DNA from: an uncultured Lachnospiraceae bacterium
Lineage (GTDB): Bacteria; Bacillota; Clostridia; Lachnospirales; Lachnospiraceae
DNA: 64,000 bases
NCBI GenBank assembly: GCA_902767135.1
Contig: CACXGE010000027.1
Location: 20,870 to 84,869 of the forward strand
Direction: 5' to 3'
Positions 35,276-45,065 of the stretch are shown in pieces. Position 1 is the first letter of the stretch. Every line of letters begins with the position of its first letter. The position numbers and the translations under genes were made by a program. The notes under the pieces are model-generated. The model saw nothing but the letters and a program-made list of their open reading frames with translations. It was not told the origin of the DNA and searched no databases.

Positions 35276-36183
35276 AGGATAAGTAGTAAAGTAGAGATTC
35301 CGCATTGAATCCACTTGTTTTTTATGTAAGATAGTGGAGATAGTGGGGAATCTTTTATTATGCTACAGGTTTGTAGAATACCACAGAGCCCTCCAAAGAC
35401 AGACAAAGGTAGGGAGAATAATATTTTTGTCGTAACAGGAATATCTAAGGAATTTAGATGGTTTAATCCGGTGGTTATCTCAGTAAAGGTAGAAAGGACA
35501 CCACTGACAATAGGGGGGCAAGGCAGCATGGTGAAGCAACCGGAGCAGATGGAGCAAAGGATAATATATCCTCCCAGTTTGGTAATATTCACAAAGCCAT
35601 TCATAATGGCATTGTCAACCATTTCCATCGTCAGGGAGTTTGTCTGGTTTTGGGAAGAATCTCTCGGTTGGTCTATGGAGTGGATTTTCTCTTTTGGACG
35701 TCTTATGAGACCATAGATCAGTGGGATTCCGTAAATTATGAAAAGAATGAAAGACAGGGAACACTGCTCCTTGAAACAGGTGCTATACAGAAAGGTAGTG
35801 ACAAATACCGGACTCAAATTGTTACAGAATGACAGCAGATAATCAGCTTCCTGTTCAGAGATTATCTTTTTTTGCAGTAAATCAGATACAAGTTTTGCCC
35901 CCATAGGGTAGCCGCTTAGAAAACCTGAAAAGATGACAAAGCTTCCTGGGTGTGATACGTGGAAAAGACGGGAGAGAATGGGGGAGAGAAACCTGTATAT
36001 TATGTAAATTGCACCTGTCTCCATCAATAGACGGGATAATACCATAAAGGGAAACAAAGATGGCAAAATCACGTGAAACCATAAAAGAAGTCCACCTTTA
36101 GCATAATCTACACAGGTATTTGGAAATAAAACGAGAAATACCAAAGTCAGAAATAATAACAAATAGGTACAAGGTTTTTGCAT
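35245..36183 (-). CDS. ylbJ: YlbJ-like sporulation integral membrane protein
   Basis: 312-residue membrane protein with about eight hydrophobic segments. Family marks are an ILPSLFPFMVLSRLL motif near residue 40, FLSGYPMGAKLV near 90 and FCNNLSPVFV near 118, as in nucleoside-recognition (Gate) proteins of sporulation. In Bacillus ylbJ is under sporulation control and needed for spore resistance; here it is beside coaD as usual but on the opposite strand. The C-terminal residues VSVQNQ and the stop codon are encoded by the dispersed hairpin repeat. Confidence 0.9.
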   Translation of the reverse strand: MQKPCTYLLLFLTLVFLVLFPNTCVDYAKGGLLLWFHVILPSLFPFMVLSRLLMETGAIYIIYRFLSPILSRLFHVSHPGSFVIFSGFLSGYPMGAKLVSDLLQKKIISEQEADYLLSFCNNLSPVFVTTFLYSTCFKEQCSLSFILFIIYGIPLIYGLIRRPKEKIHSIDQPRDSSQNQTNSLTMEMVDNAIMNGFVNITKLGGYIILCSICSGCFTMLPCPPIVSGVLSTFTEITTGLNHLNSLDIPVTTKILFSLPLSVFGGLCGILQTCSIIKDSPLSPLSYIKNKWIQCGISTLLLILYLLVSVQNQ

Positions 36184-36492
36184 AGTCCACCTGAAAAATC
36201 TTTTGTTATCTAGTTTATGAAAATAAAAAAAATATATGTGCAGTAAGAAGAGGAAGATATCATTTCAAAAAACGTGGTTATAATTCAAAAATAACATTCA
36301 TAAAATAAATGTGTTAAATTGTAAGTTACAGTACAAAGCTGCCTGCGTCTGTACAGTAACCTATAATTACCTAAATAGTTGTGAAAGTTCTGTAAAATCG
36401 TGGAAATCGTAGGAAAAATGTGATAAACTATAGTAAGGTTTGGAAAAGGAAATGAGAACGGAGATTAGAGTAAAATAAATGGAGTGTTTTTT
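36184..36492. other. 309-base divergent intergenic region
   Basis: Lies between ylbJ (- strand) and the alarmone synthetase (+ strand), so it must hold both promoters. It is A/T rich. I see a near-perfect inverted repeat GTTACAGTAC / GTACAGTAAC (36325-36360, one mismatch in the stem) and a possible -10 TATAGT near 36430 with no convincing -35. No open frame or RNA gene is recognised. Confidence 0.6.
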
Positions 36493-37308
36493 ATGGAAAT
36501 ACAGTTGTGGAGAGAGCTGCTAAATCCCTATGAGTTGGCAGTGGAAGAGCTTCAGGTGAAATTTAATCACAATATTAGAGAGCATAGGGAAAGGGGATTG
36601 TATTCTCCCATAGAACAGGTGCTGGGCAGAGTAAAATCTGTTACAAGTATTATAGAAAAGGCACAGAAAAAGAATATACCAATGGAACGGATTGAAGAAG
36701 AAATTGAAGATATTGCAGGTATTCGACTGATTTGTCAGTTTGTGGAAGATATTTATGCCATTGCAGATATGATTCAACACAGAGATGATATGAAGGTAAA
36801 GCAGATTAAGGATTATGTTGCCAACAAAAAGGAAAGCGGATATCAAAGCTATCATATGATTGTCACATACAAAATCCAGACATTAGAGGGACCAAAGGTG
36901 ATTCCGGTAGAGATTCAGATTCGAACATTAGCTATGAATTTTTGGGCTACCATTGAGCATTCTTTGCAGTATAAATATCGGGAGAATATGCCACAATATA
37001 TCAAGGACAGCTTAAGTGGTGCGGCGACAGCGGTTATTGTCTTGGACAAGGAAATGTCTGCTGTGAGAAGTGAAATTATGGATGCCCAGAATTCCTTTCA
37101 TATCAAAGCAAATGTGGTGGCATCCATCCTCAATACTATGCAGAATTTATATAAGGTTGCCAATAAGCGTGAACTATTAAAGATTCAAGAAGAATTTTAC
37201 AGGATTTATGAGAAGGATGATTTAGAACAATTAAATCGGTTTGAGCATGAGTTAGATTTAATTGCAGAAGGTTACAAAGTACAAGGAATCAAACATGCAC
37301 TAAATTAA
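36493..37308 (+). CDS. Small alarmone synthetase (RelA/SpoT synthetase domain, RelQ-like)
   Basis: Predicted (p)ppGpp synthetase lacking hydrolase and regulatory domains. The synthetase domain has IAGIRLICQFVEDIYAI, KESGYQSYHMIV and VEIQIRTLAMNFWATIEHSLQYKY motifs (the last starts near residue 137). Residues beyond 170 are helical, as in tetrameric RelQ/RelP. The ATG at 36493 is eight bases after GGAG; the upstream GTG at 36484 overlaps that site. Length is about 271 residues, slightly long for RelQ. Regulation is probably transcriptional since sensor domains are absent. Confidence 0.9.
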   Translation: MEIQLWRELLNPYELAVEELQVKFNHNIREHRERGLYSPIEQVLGRVKSVTSIIEKAQKKNIPMERIEEEIEDIAGIRLICQFVEDIYAIADMIQHRDDMKVKQIKDYVANKKESGYQSYHMIVTYKIQTLEGPKVIPVEIQIRTLAMNFWATIEHSLQYKYRENMPQYIKDSLSGAATAVIVLDKEMSAVRSEIMDAQNSFHIKANVVASILNTMQNLYKVANKRELLKIQEEFYRIYEKDDLEQLNRFEHELDLIAEGYKVQGIKHALN

Positions 37309-37330
37309 CTTGACGAAAGGTGTTAAAAAC

Positions 37331-38044
37331 ATGTTAGTAAGACTGGATAAGTTTCTGACTGAGGCGAAAGTGGGAAGCAGAAGCGAAGTGAAAAACTATA
37401 TTAAAAAGGGGCTGGTGTCGGTGAACGGGATACCAGCCTTAAAACCGGAGACAAAGATAGAGACAAAGAAAGACAAAGTGGAATATCAGGGGGAAGTAAT
37501 TGCAGAAAAGAGATTTGTCTACTATATGTTGAATAAGCCTAAGGGGGTAGTGAGTGCCACGGTGGACAATGTAAACCAGACAGTTGTTTCTTTGATAAAA
37601 GAAAAGTATCAGGATGAGTTGTTTCCGGTGGGGAGACTGGACAAAGATACGGAAGGTTTATTGCTACTGACCAATGATGGACAACTGGCCCATGATTTAC
37701 TTTCCCCCAAAAAACATGTAGACAAGACCTACTATGCATTGATACGGGGCTATGTTACAAATTCAGAGGTGGAGAAATTTAAGGAAGGTCTGGACATAGG
37801 AGAGAAGAAACCTACTATGCCTGCAGACCTTTCTATTTTACAGCCAGGTGATGTTTCGGAAATACAGGTTACCATCTGTGAAGGGAAATTTCATCAGGTA
37901 AAACGAATGTTTCAGGCGGTGGACAAAGAAGTGATTTATCTAAAAAGAATTTCTATGGGGAGATTGAATTTGGATAAAAACTTACAGCCTGGGGAATATA
38001 GACAGCTAAGTGAATCAGAAATACAGATGCTAAAGGAGAAGTAA
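37331..38044 (+). CDS. RsuA/RluB-family pseudouridine synthase
   Basis: rRNA pseudouridine synthase with an S4 domain (residues about 1-60: RLDKFLTEAKVGSRSEV) followed by the catalytic domain. The catalytic Asp is in GRLDKDTEGLLLLTNDG, and the RsuA-family C-terminal motif EGKFHQVKRMFQAV is present. The ATG at 37331 follows AAAGGTG. A TTG-started frame from 37310 has no site. The target rRNA position cannot be named. Product length is 237 residues. Confidence 0.92.
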   Translation: MLVRLDKFLTEAKVGSRSEVKNYIKKGLVSVNGIPALKPETKIETKKDKVEYQGEVIAEKRFVYYMLNKPKGVVSATVDNVNQTVVSLIKEKYQDELFPVGRLDKDTEGLLLLTNDGQLAHDLLSPKKHVDKTYYALIRGYVTNSEVEKFKEGLDIGEKKPTMPADLSILQPGDVSEIQVTICEGKFHQVKRMFQAVDKEVIYLKRISMGRLNLDKNLQPGEYRQLSESEIQMLKEK

Positions 38045-38047
38045 GCC

Positions 38048-40030
38048 ATGGAAAAAGGTTTTTTGCCTATTTGTAAAGAGGATATGATAGAGAGAGGGAT
38101 AGAGCAGTTTGACTTTGTTTACGTTATCGGAGATGCGTACGTAGACCATCCTTCTTTTGGACATGCCATCATCAGTAGAGTGCTGGAAGCACATGGATAT
38201 ACTGTGGGAATCATCTCCCAGCCAGACTGGAAGGTAAAGGAAAGTGTTGGAATCTACGGTGAGCCAAGGTTAGGGTTTATCGTTACCGGGGGGAATATGG
38301 ATTCTATGGTAAATCATTATTCTGTATCCAAAAAACGAAGGGAGATGGATGCCTTTACCCCAGGGGGGATCATGGGAAAACGACCGGATTATGCAACGGT
38401 AGTGTATTGCAATCTGATTCGCCAGACCTTTAAAAAGACACCGATTATTATTGGAGGAATTGAAGCTTCTTTAAGAAGGCTGGCACATTATGATTACTGG
38501 TCAGATTCCATGAAACGTTCCATTTTGTTAGATTCAGGTGCGGATTTGTTAATCTATGGAATGGGGGAAAGACCCATTATAGAAGTGGCTGAGGCATTAG
38601 AAAGTGGCATTCAGGTGAAGGATATTACATTTATTGATGGGACGGTGTACAAGACCAACAGTCTGGAAAGTGTGTATGATGCCATTACCCTTCCAAGTTA
38701 TACCGAATTGAAAACGGAAAAAAAGAAGTATGCCCAGAGTTTTTATGTGCAATACTGTAACACAGATCCTTTTGTGGCAAAACGGCTGATAGAGCCTTAC
38801 AAGGAGAGACAGTTTGTGATTCAAAATCCACCGGCAAAACCTTTGCCACAAAGTGAGATGGATCATGTTTATGCACTGCCATATATGAGAAACTACCACC
38901 CAAGTTATGAGGCAGCAGGCGGTGTTCCGGCGATTAAGGAAGTGAAATTTAGTCTGGTAAGTAATCGAGGCTGCTTTGGGGGCTGTAGTTTCTGTGCACT
39001 CACGTTTCATCAGGGAAGAATCATCCAGACAAGAAGTCATGAGTCGTTGTTAGCAGAAGCACAGCAGATAATCTGGGACAAGGATTTTAAAGGCTATATT
39101 CATGATGTGGGAGGTCCCACGGCAAATTTCAGGCATACAGCCTGTGAAAAGCAAAAGACAAAGGGAGCTTGTCCAAACAAGCAGTGTCTGTTCCCAAAAC
39201 CCTGTGCCAATTTAAAAGTTGACCATAAAGATTATCTTTCTCTGCTGAAAAAACTACGCCAGTTGCCAAATGTAAAGAAAGTATTTGTTCGTTCCGGGAT
39301 TCGTTTTGATTACCTTATTGCGGATAAAGATGATACTTTTTTTAAGGAGTTGTGTGAGCATCATATCAGTGGACAGCTTAAGGTGGCTCCAGAGCATATC
39401 TCAGACAATGTATTAAAATACATGGGAAAACCGGAAAATGCAGTGTATGAGCGTTTTCAGAAAAAATATAAGCGTATCAATGAAAAACTTGGGAAGAAAC
39501 AGTTTTTGGTGCCTTACCTTATGTCCAGCCATCCGGGTTCCACCATTAAGGAGGCGGTGGAGCTTGCTGAATATTTAAGAGATTTGGGATATATGCCAGA
39601 ACAGGTACAGGATTTTTATCCAACGCCATCCACACTTTCCACCTGTATGTACTATACCGGGTATGACCCAAGAACCATGGAAAAAGTATATACCCCTAAG
39701 AATCCCCATGAGAAGGCAATGCAAAGAGCCTTAATTCAGTACCGTAATCCAAAGAACTATGATTTGGTGAAGGAAGCATTGATTTTGGCGGGAAGGCAGG
39801 ATTTGATTGGTTTTGATGAGAAGTGTCTGATTCGTCCAAGAAATATGGGAAACCATTACAGTGGTGGAGTTGGAAAAAACAGTAAGAAAAATGGAACTTC
39901 CACATCAGGTGGCTACAGAGAAAAAAATAAAAATGGAGTCAGTGGAAAGGGAAAAAATACAAAGCAGCAGAGAGTGGAAAGACCAAAGAATAAAAAAACA
40001 ATTCGCAATGTACACAAGAAGAAAAAATAG
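38048..40030 (+). CDS. YgiQ-family radical SAM protein
   Basis: 660-residue UPF0313 radical SAM protein of unknown substrate. The cluster motif [18 protein letters not shown] has cysteines at 309, 313 and 316. Family features are [37 protein letters not shown] and [16 protein letters not shown]. The C-terminal 60 residues are a lysine/asparagine-rich basic tail, probably RNA- or DNA-contacting or disordered. It starts three bases after the pseudouridine synthase. Confidence 0.93.
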   Translation: MEKGFLPICKEDMIERGIEQFDFVYVIGDAYVDHPSFGHAIISRVLEAHGYTVGIISQPDWKVKESVGIYGEPRLGFIVTGGNMDSMVNHYSVSKKRREMDAFTPGGIMGKRPDYATVVYCNLIRQTFKKTPIIIGGIEASLRRLAHYDYWSDSMKRSILLDSGADLLIYGMGERPIIEVAEALESGIQVKDITFIDGTVYKTNSLESVYDAITLPSYTELKTEKKKYAQSFYVQYCNTDPFVAKRLIEPYKERQFVIQNPPAKPLPQSEMDHVYALPYMRNYHPSYEAAGGVPAIKEVKFSLVSNRGCFGGCSFCALTFHQGRIIQTRSHESLLAEAQQIIWDKDFKGYIHDVGGPTANFRHTACEKQKTKGACPNKQCLFPKPCANLKVDHKDYLSLLKKLRQLPNVKKVFVRSGIRFDYLIADKDDTFFKELCEHHISGQLKVAPEHISDNVLKYMGKPENAVYERFQKKYKRINEKLGKKQFLVPYLMSSHPGSTIKEAVELAEYLRDLGYMPEQVQDFYPTPSTLSTCMYYTGYDPRTMEKVYTPKNPHEKAMQRALIQYRNPKNYDLVKEALILAGRQDLIGFDEKCLIRPRNMGNHYSGGVGKNSKKNGTSTSGGYREKNKNGVSGKGKNTKQQRVERPKNKKTIRNVHKKKK

Positions 40031-40073
40031 GGTAGGAGAAATATGGTTTCAAGTGTAGGAAGGTGAGATAGAA

Positions 40074-40886
40074 ATGGAAACATCTTGTAATGAAAAGAAA
40101 GAGAAACAAAGGAAAAAGGTAGCTATTGTTACCGGTGCCTCCTCTGGAATGGGGAGGGAGTTCGTACGTGCCATTGCCAGAGACTATGAAAAAACAATTC
40201 AGGAAATCTGGGTAATTGCAAGAAGAAAAGAACGCTTAGTAGAATTGCAAAAAGAGTTATCTGGCAGTATGAAATTAAGGCTGATTGCCCTGGACATTAC
40301 AGATGATGCAGCTTATGAAGAATATGTAAGCCTTTTGAAAAAAGAAAATCCAAAGGTATGCATTCTGATAAATTCCGCAGGGTATGGAAAGATTGGAAAT
40401 TTTCAGGAACTCTCCAGAGAAGACAATCTTGGAATGGTGAAACTAAACTGTGAGGCTTTAGTGAAAGTGACCTACGATACCTTGGAGTATATGGTAAAAA
40501 AAGGAAAAATTATTCAACTTGCATCAGCGGCATCTTTTTTGCCACAGCCTGCCTTTGCAATCTATGCAGCAAGTAAGTCTTTTGTCACAAGCTTTTCGAA
40601 AGCTTTGTCCTGGGAACTGTCCTGGAGACAGATTACCGTGACTGCTGTCTGTCCGGGACCTGTAAAAACAGAGTTTTTTGATATCGCAGAGGAGAAAAAC
40701 AGCATTGCACTGTACAAGAGATTGGTTATGGCAAACCCGGTAAAGGTTGTGAGGAAAGCAATGAGGGATATGAGAAAGGGAAAAATGGTGTCGGTGTACG
40801 GAATCACTATGAATCTCTTCCGCTTGCTTTGTAAACTATGTCCCCAGGAAATAATCATGAACTTAGGATTTAAAAAAGAGGAGTAA
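40074..40886 (+). CDS. Short-chain dehydrogenase/reductase
   Basis: 270-residue Rossmann-fold oxidoreductase. The dinucleotide motif is VTGASSGMGREF (residues about 18-29), NSAGYG follows, and the catalytic Tyr-Lys is in YAASKSF, with an upstream Ser in LASAAS. The arginine pair in VIARRKERL suggests NADP preference. The C-terminal half has an SDR membrane-associating hydrophobic helix. The substrate is unknown. It starts the group followed by a membrane protein; no pathway context is evident. Confidence 0.88.
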   Translation: METSCNEKKEKQRKKVAIVTGASSGMGREFVRAIARDYEKTIQEIWVIARRKERLVELQKELSGSMKLRLIALDITDDAAYEEYVSLLKKENPKVCILINSAGYGKIGNFQELSREDNLGMVKLNCEALVKVTYDTLEYMVKKGKIIQLASAASFLPQPAFAIYAASKSFVTSFSKALSWELSWRQITVTAVCPGPVKTEFFDIAEEKNSIALYKRLVMANPVKVVRKAMRDMRKGKMVSVYGITMNLFRLLCKLCPQEIIMNLGFKKEE

Positions 40887-40890
40887 TAAG

Positions 40891-41481
40891 ATGCAAAAAG
40901 GTGAATATGGATATCTACAATACAAAAGAAAAATAGAAACCGTGAAAAGTGTTGCATTTTTTGCTGTGGCTATGGCAATTTTTCTCATCGGTTATATTTC
41001 TACCGGAACTAAGAAAAACTGGTTTACTGTTTTGGCAGTGGTTTCCATGTTGCCTGTGGCAAAGCAGATTACGGTGACTGTACTGTACTACAGATACAAA
41101 AGTGGAACGAAAGAGGTTTTTGACAGAATGAAAGCTCATGAAAAAAGTGCATTGTGTCTTTCGGATATTGTGATTACCGCTTATGACAAAACCTTTGAAC
41201 TGATGCATGTGGGGATTGTTGCCAATACAGTGATAGGGTATTCGGAAAAAGAGAAAATGTCAGAGAAAGATGGAGAAGTTTATTTAAAAAATGTCATCGA
41301 ACAAAATGGTTATCAGGGGGTTTCTGTTAAGATTTACAAAAAAGAAAAAGACTATATAGAAAGACTGGTTCAAATGCAGGAACATCTGTCAAAGGACAAG
41401 GATATGAACAAAGAAAAGGCGGAGAAAAACCACCGGCTGGAGGGGAAAATTGCCCAGGTAATCAAGGCAGTTTCCATCTAA
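40891..41481 (+). CDS. Hypothetical protein with two membrane segments
   Basis: 196 residues; I recognise no family with confidence. Two hydrophobic segments (about 20-40 and 44-65) form an N-terminal membrane hairpin, and the rest is a charged cytoplasmic domain with a long acid-lysine C-terminal helix. It lies four bases after the dehydrogenase stop, so they are probably co-translated. No catalytic motif is apparent. Confidence 0.72.
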   Translation: MQKGEYGYLQYKRKIETVKSVAFFAVAMAIFLIGYISTGTKKNWFTVLAVVSMLPVAKQITVTVLYYRYKSGTKEVFDRMKAHEKSALCLSDIVITAYDKTFELMHVGIVANTVIGYSEKEKMSEKDGEVYLKNVIEQNGYQGVSVKIYKKEKDYIERLVQMQEHLSKDKDMNKEKAEKNHRLEGKIAQVIKAVSI

Positions 41482-41516
41482 CGGTGCAATTTGGATAAAG
41501 GATAAGAAAAAGAATT

Positions 41517-42485
41517 ATGAGACAGATTGATATTGGAGAAAATGAGGCAGGGATTCGCTTAGAAAAGCTTCTTGCAAAGTATTTAAATAAGGCTCCTAAA
41601 AGTTTTATTTTTAAAATGCTTCGAAAAAAGAACATAACTTTAAATGGGAAAAAAGCAGACGGAACGGAAAAAACCAAGGTAGGGGATGTGGTAAAACTCT
41701 TCCTAAGTGATGAAACCATCGAGAATTTCAGGGAAATAAAGGAACCAGTGCGCAGGAGGCAAATTCCCAGCTTGGATATTGTCTATGAAGATGATAATAT
41801 TGTGCTGATAAACAAGCCAAGTGGAATGTTAGTACAAAAGGCAAATCCCAAAGATTATTCGTTAAATGAAATGCTTATGGATTATCTGGTACAAAAAGGT
41901 GAGATTTCAAAGGAAAGTTTAAGTACATTTAAACCATCTATCTGTAATCGTCTGGACAGAAATACCAGCGGCCTGGTGGCAGCGGGAAAATCCATGGCAG
42001 GGTTACAGGAATTGTCACAAATGTTTCGGGACAGAACGATTCACAAATATTATTTGTGTTATGTCAGTGGAAAGTTAGACCACCCTTGTGTCATCAACGG
42101 ATATCTGTATAAGGATGAAAAAAGAAATAAGGTGACAATTTTGAAGACAGCACAAAAGGATGCCAAGGAGATAATTACGGAATATTATCCCATGAAATCC
42201 ACAAAAGAGTTTACCTTGCTAAAGGTCAAACTGGTGACAGGAAAGAGTCACCAGATTCGTGCCCATTTAGCATCCATAGGTCATCCTATTATCGGAGACA
42301 CAAAATATGGATTAAAATCCGTGAATGAAAAATATAATAAAGAGACAAAGGTTGGCTCCCAGCTATTACATGGGTTTGAGTTGGAGTTTCCTGTTACCCA
42401 GGGAAAGTTAGCTTATCTTTCGGGCAAATCCTTTCAGGCAAATCCACCAAAAGAATTTGAAAGAATGGAAAAATTAGGCGGGTGA
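41517..42485 (+). CDS. RluA-family pseudouridine synthase
   Basis: 322-residue RNA pseudouridine synthase with N-terminal S4-like part (about 10-75) and RluA catalytic domain. The catalytic Asp is in CNRLDRNTSGLV; GKSHQIRAHLASIGHPIIGDTKYG is diagnostic (core HQIRAHLASIGHP). The target is unknown. It precedes recU by four bases. Confidence 0.93.
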   Translation: MRQIDIGENEAGIRLEKLLAKYLNKAPKSFIFKMLRKKNITLNGKKADGTEKTKVGDVVKLFLSDETIENFREIKEPVRRRQIPSLDIVYEDDNIVLINKPSGMLVQKANPKDYSLNEMLMDYLVQKGEISKESLSTFKPSICNRLDRNTSGLVAAGKSMAGLQELSQMFRDRTIHKYYLCYVSGKLDHPCVINGYLYKDEKRNKVTILKTAQKDAKEIITEYYPMKSTKEFTLLKVKLVTGKSHQIRAHLASIGHPIIGDTKYGLKSVNEKYNKETKVGSQLLHGFELEFPVTQGKLAYLSGKSFQANPPKEFERMEKLGG

Positions 42486-42489
42486 TACT

Positions 42490-43032
42490 ATGGCAACATG
42501 GAATTCCAGAGGATTGAGGGGTTCTACCCTAGAAGAAATGATTAATCGCACAAATGAAAAATACAGAGAGAAACATCTGGCACTGATTCAGAAGATTCCT
42601 ACTCCCATTACGCCGGTAAATATTGAAAAATCCACCCGGCATATTACATTGGCTTATTTTGAACAGAAAAGCACCGTGGACTATATTGGAGCAGTACAGG
42701 GGATTCCAGTTTGTTTTGATGCTAAGGAATGTAATACGGATACCTTTCCCTTACAGAACATCCATGAACATCAATATAGGTTCATGAAAGATTTTGAACA
42801 GCAGGGAGGGATAGCCTTTTTGGTGATTTATTACACCCACAAAGGCGTATTGCATTATCTGAGATTTCAGGAGTTGGAACGGTTTTATCAGCGTATGGTC
42901 CAGGGAGGGAGAAAAAGTTTTCGCTATGATGAACTTGATGAGACCTATCATATGAAAGGAAAAAATGGGATTTTGGTGCCTTTTTTGGAAAAAATACAAA
43001 AAGACCTGGATGAAAGAGACGTCTTGACATAA
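42490..43032 (+). CDS. recU: Holliday junction resolvase RecU
   Basis: 180-residue resolvase that cuts four-way junctions in Firmicutes recombination. The opening WNSRGLRGSTLEEMIN, the nuclease centre DYIGAVQ...FDAKEC and the YRFMKDFEQQGGIAFLVI segment match RecU. The usual catalytic Glu of E-A-K is Asp here (FDAKE), which should still bind metal. Its stop lies inside the following his promoter. In Bacillus recU is beside ponA; no such gene is near here. Confidence 0.93.
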   Translation: MATWNSRGLRGSTLEEMINRTNEKYREKHLALIQKIPTPITPVNIEKSTRHITLAYFEQKSTVDYIGAVQGIPVCFDAKECNTDTFPLQNIHEHQYRFMKDFEQQGGIAFLVIYYTHKGVLHYLRFQELERFYQRMVQGGRKSFRYDELDETYHMKGKNGILVPFLEKIQKDLDERDVLT

Positions 43033-43052
43033 TAATAAACAATCGTTATAAT
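43024..43052 (+). promoter_or_regulatory. Consensus SigA promoter of the his operon
   Basis: TTGACA (43024-43029) and TATAAT (43047-43052) with a 17-base spacer: a perfect consensus. The -35 overlaps the last codons of recU, whose stop is 43030-43032. Confidence 0.92.
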
Positions 43053-43082
43053 GTAAAAAAGTTTATTGGATTAGTACGTTAC

Positions 43083-43102
43083 CACTTTATTGCGGTAAAG
43101 TG
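43083..43102 (+). promoter_or_regulatory. Hairpin in the his leader
   Basis: CACTTTA and TAAAGTG form a seven-base-pair stem with loop TTGCGG in the 100-base leader between promoter and hisZ. There is no histidine-rich leader peptide, T-box or terminator, so classical attenuation is not seen. Confidence 0.4.
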
Positions 43103-43154
43103 ATATACATACATTTCTATTGCTATACGGAAAAAACGCAGAAAGGATATGCAG

Positions 43155-44363
43155 ATGGAAAACAGATTATTACATACTCCGGAAGGGGTAAGAGATATTT
43201 ACAATCAGGAATGTGAGAGAAAACAAGTCATTCAGAATAAGTTATTTGAGGTTTTAAAGCAGTATGGATATCAGGCGATTGAAACTCCTACCTTTGAGTA
43301 TTTTGACGTATTTTCGAGAGAAGTTGGCACCACTGCCTCAAAGGAGCTCTACAAATTTTTTGACAGAGATGGAAATACCTTGGTCATGCGTCCGGACTTT
43401 ACCCCGTCCATAGCACGTTCTGCTGCAAAGTATTACAGTGATGAGGATATGCCTATCCGATTTGGATATATGGGAAATACTTTTATCAATCACTTAAGCC
43501 ATCAGGGAAAGCTAAGAGAAGTCACCCAGTTAGGAGCAGAGCTTATTGGAGATGACAGTGTAAATGCGGATGCAGAGATTGTGGCGCTTATGATTCGATG
43601 CTTAAAAACTTCCGGATTAAAGGAATTTCAGGTAAGTATTGGCCATTTGGATTTCTTTAAGGGATTACTGGAAGCAGCGAATTTAGATGAAGAGGTAGAG
43701 CTTCAACTGCGTGAGTTGATTTCTGTAAAGAATCACTTTGGAATAGAAGAACTGTTGTCAAAATATGATGTCTCTAAGGATATCAAAGAGTGTTTAAGCA
43801 AGCTGCCGGAATTATTTGGCTCAGCAGAAATGTTGCAGGAAGTAAAGAAGATGCCTTTAAATGAACGCTCTATGAAAGCAGTGAATAGATTAGAAGCAAT
43901 CTATGAAGCCATAAAAGTTTATGGGGAAGAGGATTATATTACCTTTGATTTAGGTATTGTAAGCAAGTACAATTACTACACAGGAGTCATCTTTAAAGCC
44001 TATACCTATGGTGTGGGGGAAGCAATTATTTCTGGTGGAAGATATGATACCCTGCTAAAGCATTTTGGAAAGGATGCTCCGGCCATTGGGTGTGTGCTCT
44101 TAGTGAACCAACTGCTTGCAGCACTGTCAAGACAAAAGATAGAAATAGAAACCTGCAACGACAATGTTCTCATGATATATGAAACAGATGCACTGACAGA
44201 ATCGATTCGCAATGCGGAAGAAATGCGTGGAGATGGAATGAAAGTTGCTCTGTTAGAACGAAAGAAGGACAAGACATTAGAAGAGTATGTCTCCTATGGC
44301 AAACGCAATAATTTTAATACTATTTATCATGTGACCACTGAGGGAAAGGTAGAACAGGAGTAA
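43155..44363 (+). CDS. hisZ: ATP phosphoribosyltransferase regulatory subunit HisZ
   Basis: Histidyl-tRNA-synthetase-like regulatory subunit needed by short-form HisG. Class II synthetase-like motifs are present (TPEGVRDIYNQE, RFGYMGNT, HQGKLREVTQLG) but the tRNA anticodon-binding domain is reduced. I prefer the second ATG (43155), seven bases from AAGGA; the first (43149) is too close. It starts the his operon and lies three bases before hisG. Confidence 0.92.
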   Translation: MENRLLHTPEGVRDIYNQECERKQVIQNKLFEVLKQYGYQAIETPTFEYFDVFSREVGTTASKELYKFFDRDGNTLVMRPDFTPSIARSAAKYYSDEDMPIRFGYMGNTFINHLSHQGKLREVTQLGAELIGDDSVNADAEIVALMIRCLKTSGLKEFQVSIGHLDFFKGLLEAANLDEEVELQLRELISVKNHFGIEELLSKYDVSKDIKECLSKLPELFGSAEMLQEVKKMPLNERSMKAVNRLEAIYEAIKVYGEEDYITFDLGIVSKYNYYTGVIFKAYTYGVGEAIISGGRYDTLLKHFGKDAPAIGCVLLVNQLLAALSRQKIEIETCNDNVLMIYETDALTESIRNAEEMRGDGMKVALLERKKDKTLEEYVSYGKRNNFNTIYHVTTEGKVEQE

Positions 44364-44366
44364 ATC

Positions 44367-45044
44367 ATGGAAAACAAAAAGGAAGAAAGATATCTGACCT
44401 TTGCTTTAGGAAAGGGAAGACTGGCAAAAACAACACTGGAAATGTTTGAAAAAATAGGAATTACCTGTGAAGAAATGAAGGATAAGGATTCAAGAAAGTT
44501 AATCTTTGTCAATGAAGAATTGAAACTTCGTTTCTTTCTGGCAAAGGGTCCTGACGTACCAACTTATGTAGAGTATGGGGCAGCGGACATTGGTATTGTT
44601 GGAAAAGATACCATTTTAGAAGAAGGCAGGAAGCTGTATGAGGTTTTGGATTTAGGTTTTGGAAAATGTAAGATGTGTGTCTGCGGACCGGAAAGTGCCA
44701 AGGATTTGTTACAGCATCACGAGTTGATTCGGGTTGCTACAAAATACCCCAATATTGCCAAGGATTATTTTTATAATAAAAAGCATCAGACCGTAGAAAT
44801 CGTTAAGTTAAACGGCTCCATTGAACTGGCTCCAATCGTAGGTTTGTCAGAAGTGATCGTAGACATTGTAGAAACGGGAACTACTTTACGTGAAAACGGG
44901 CTGACAGTGTTAGAGGAAGTCTGCCCATTATCTGCAAGAATGGTGGTAAACCAGGTCAGCATGAAAATGGAAAATGAACGTATCACAAAGATTATCAATG
45001 ATTTAAAAAAATTAGTATCTGTGCAGAAAAGCCAAACAGTATAA
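44367..45044 (+). CDS. hisG: ATP phosphoribosyltransferase, short form
   Basis: First enzyme of histidine synthesis, joining ATP and [32 protein letters not shown] and the PRPP-binding [15 protein letters not shown] (core DIVETGTTL) are clear. At 225 residues it lacks the C-terminal allosteric domain of long HisG, consistent with hisZ beside it: together they form a hetero-octamer. Confidence 0.97.
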   Translation: MENKKEERYLTFALGKGRLAKTTLEMFEKIGITCEEMKDKDSRKLIFVNEELKLRFFLAKGPDVPTYVEYGAADIGIVGKDTILEEGRKLYEVLDLGFGKCKMCVCGPESAKDLLQHHELIRVATKYPNIAKDYFYNKKHQTVEIVKLNGSIELAPIVGLSEVIVDIVETGTTLRENGLTVLEEVCPLSARMVVNQVSMKMENERITKIINDLKKLVSVQKSQTV

Positions 45045-45065
45045 ATTACAGTAAAGGAGAAGAAT

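Noticed and set aside
35360..35832. Two + strand frames opposite ylbJ
   Set aside because: They are antisense to a clear membrane protein, lack ribosome-binding sites and resemble no family.
40074..41481. A biosynthetic cluster around the short-chain dehydrogenase
   Set aside because: Its neighbours are a small membrane protein and RNA-modification/recombination genes; no pathway enzymes are present.
43053..43154. T-box riboswitch upstream of hisZ
   Set aside because: The leader is only about 100 bases and lacks the T-box sequence and a terminator.
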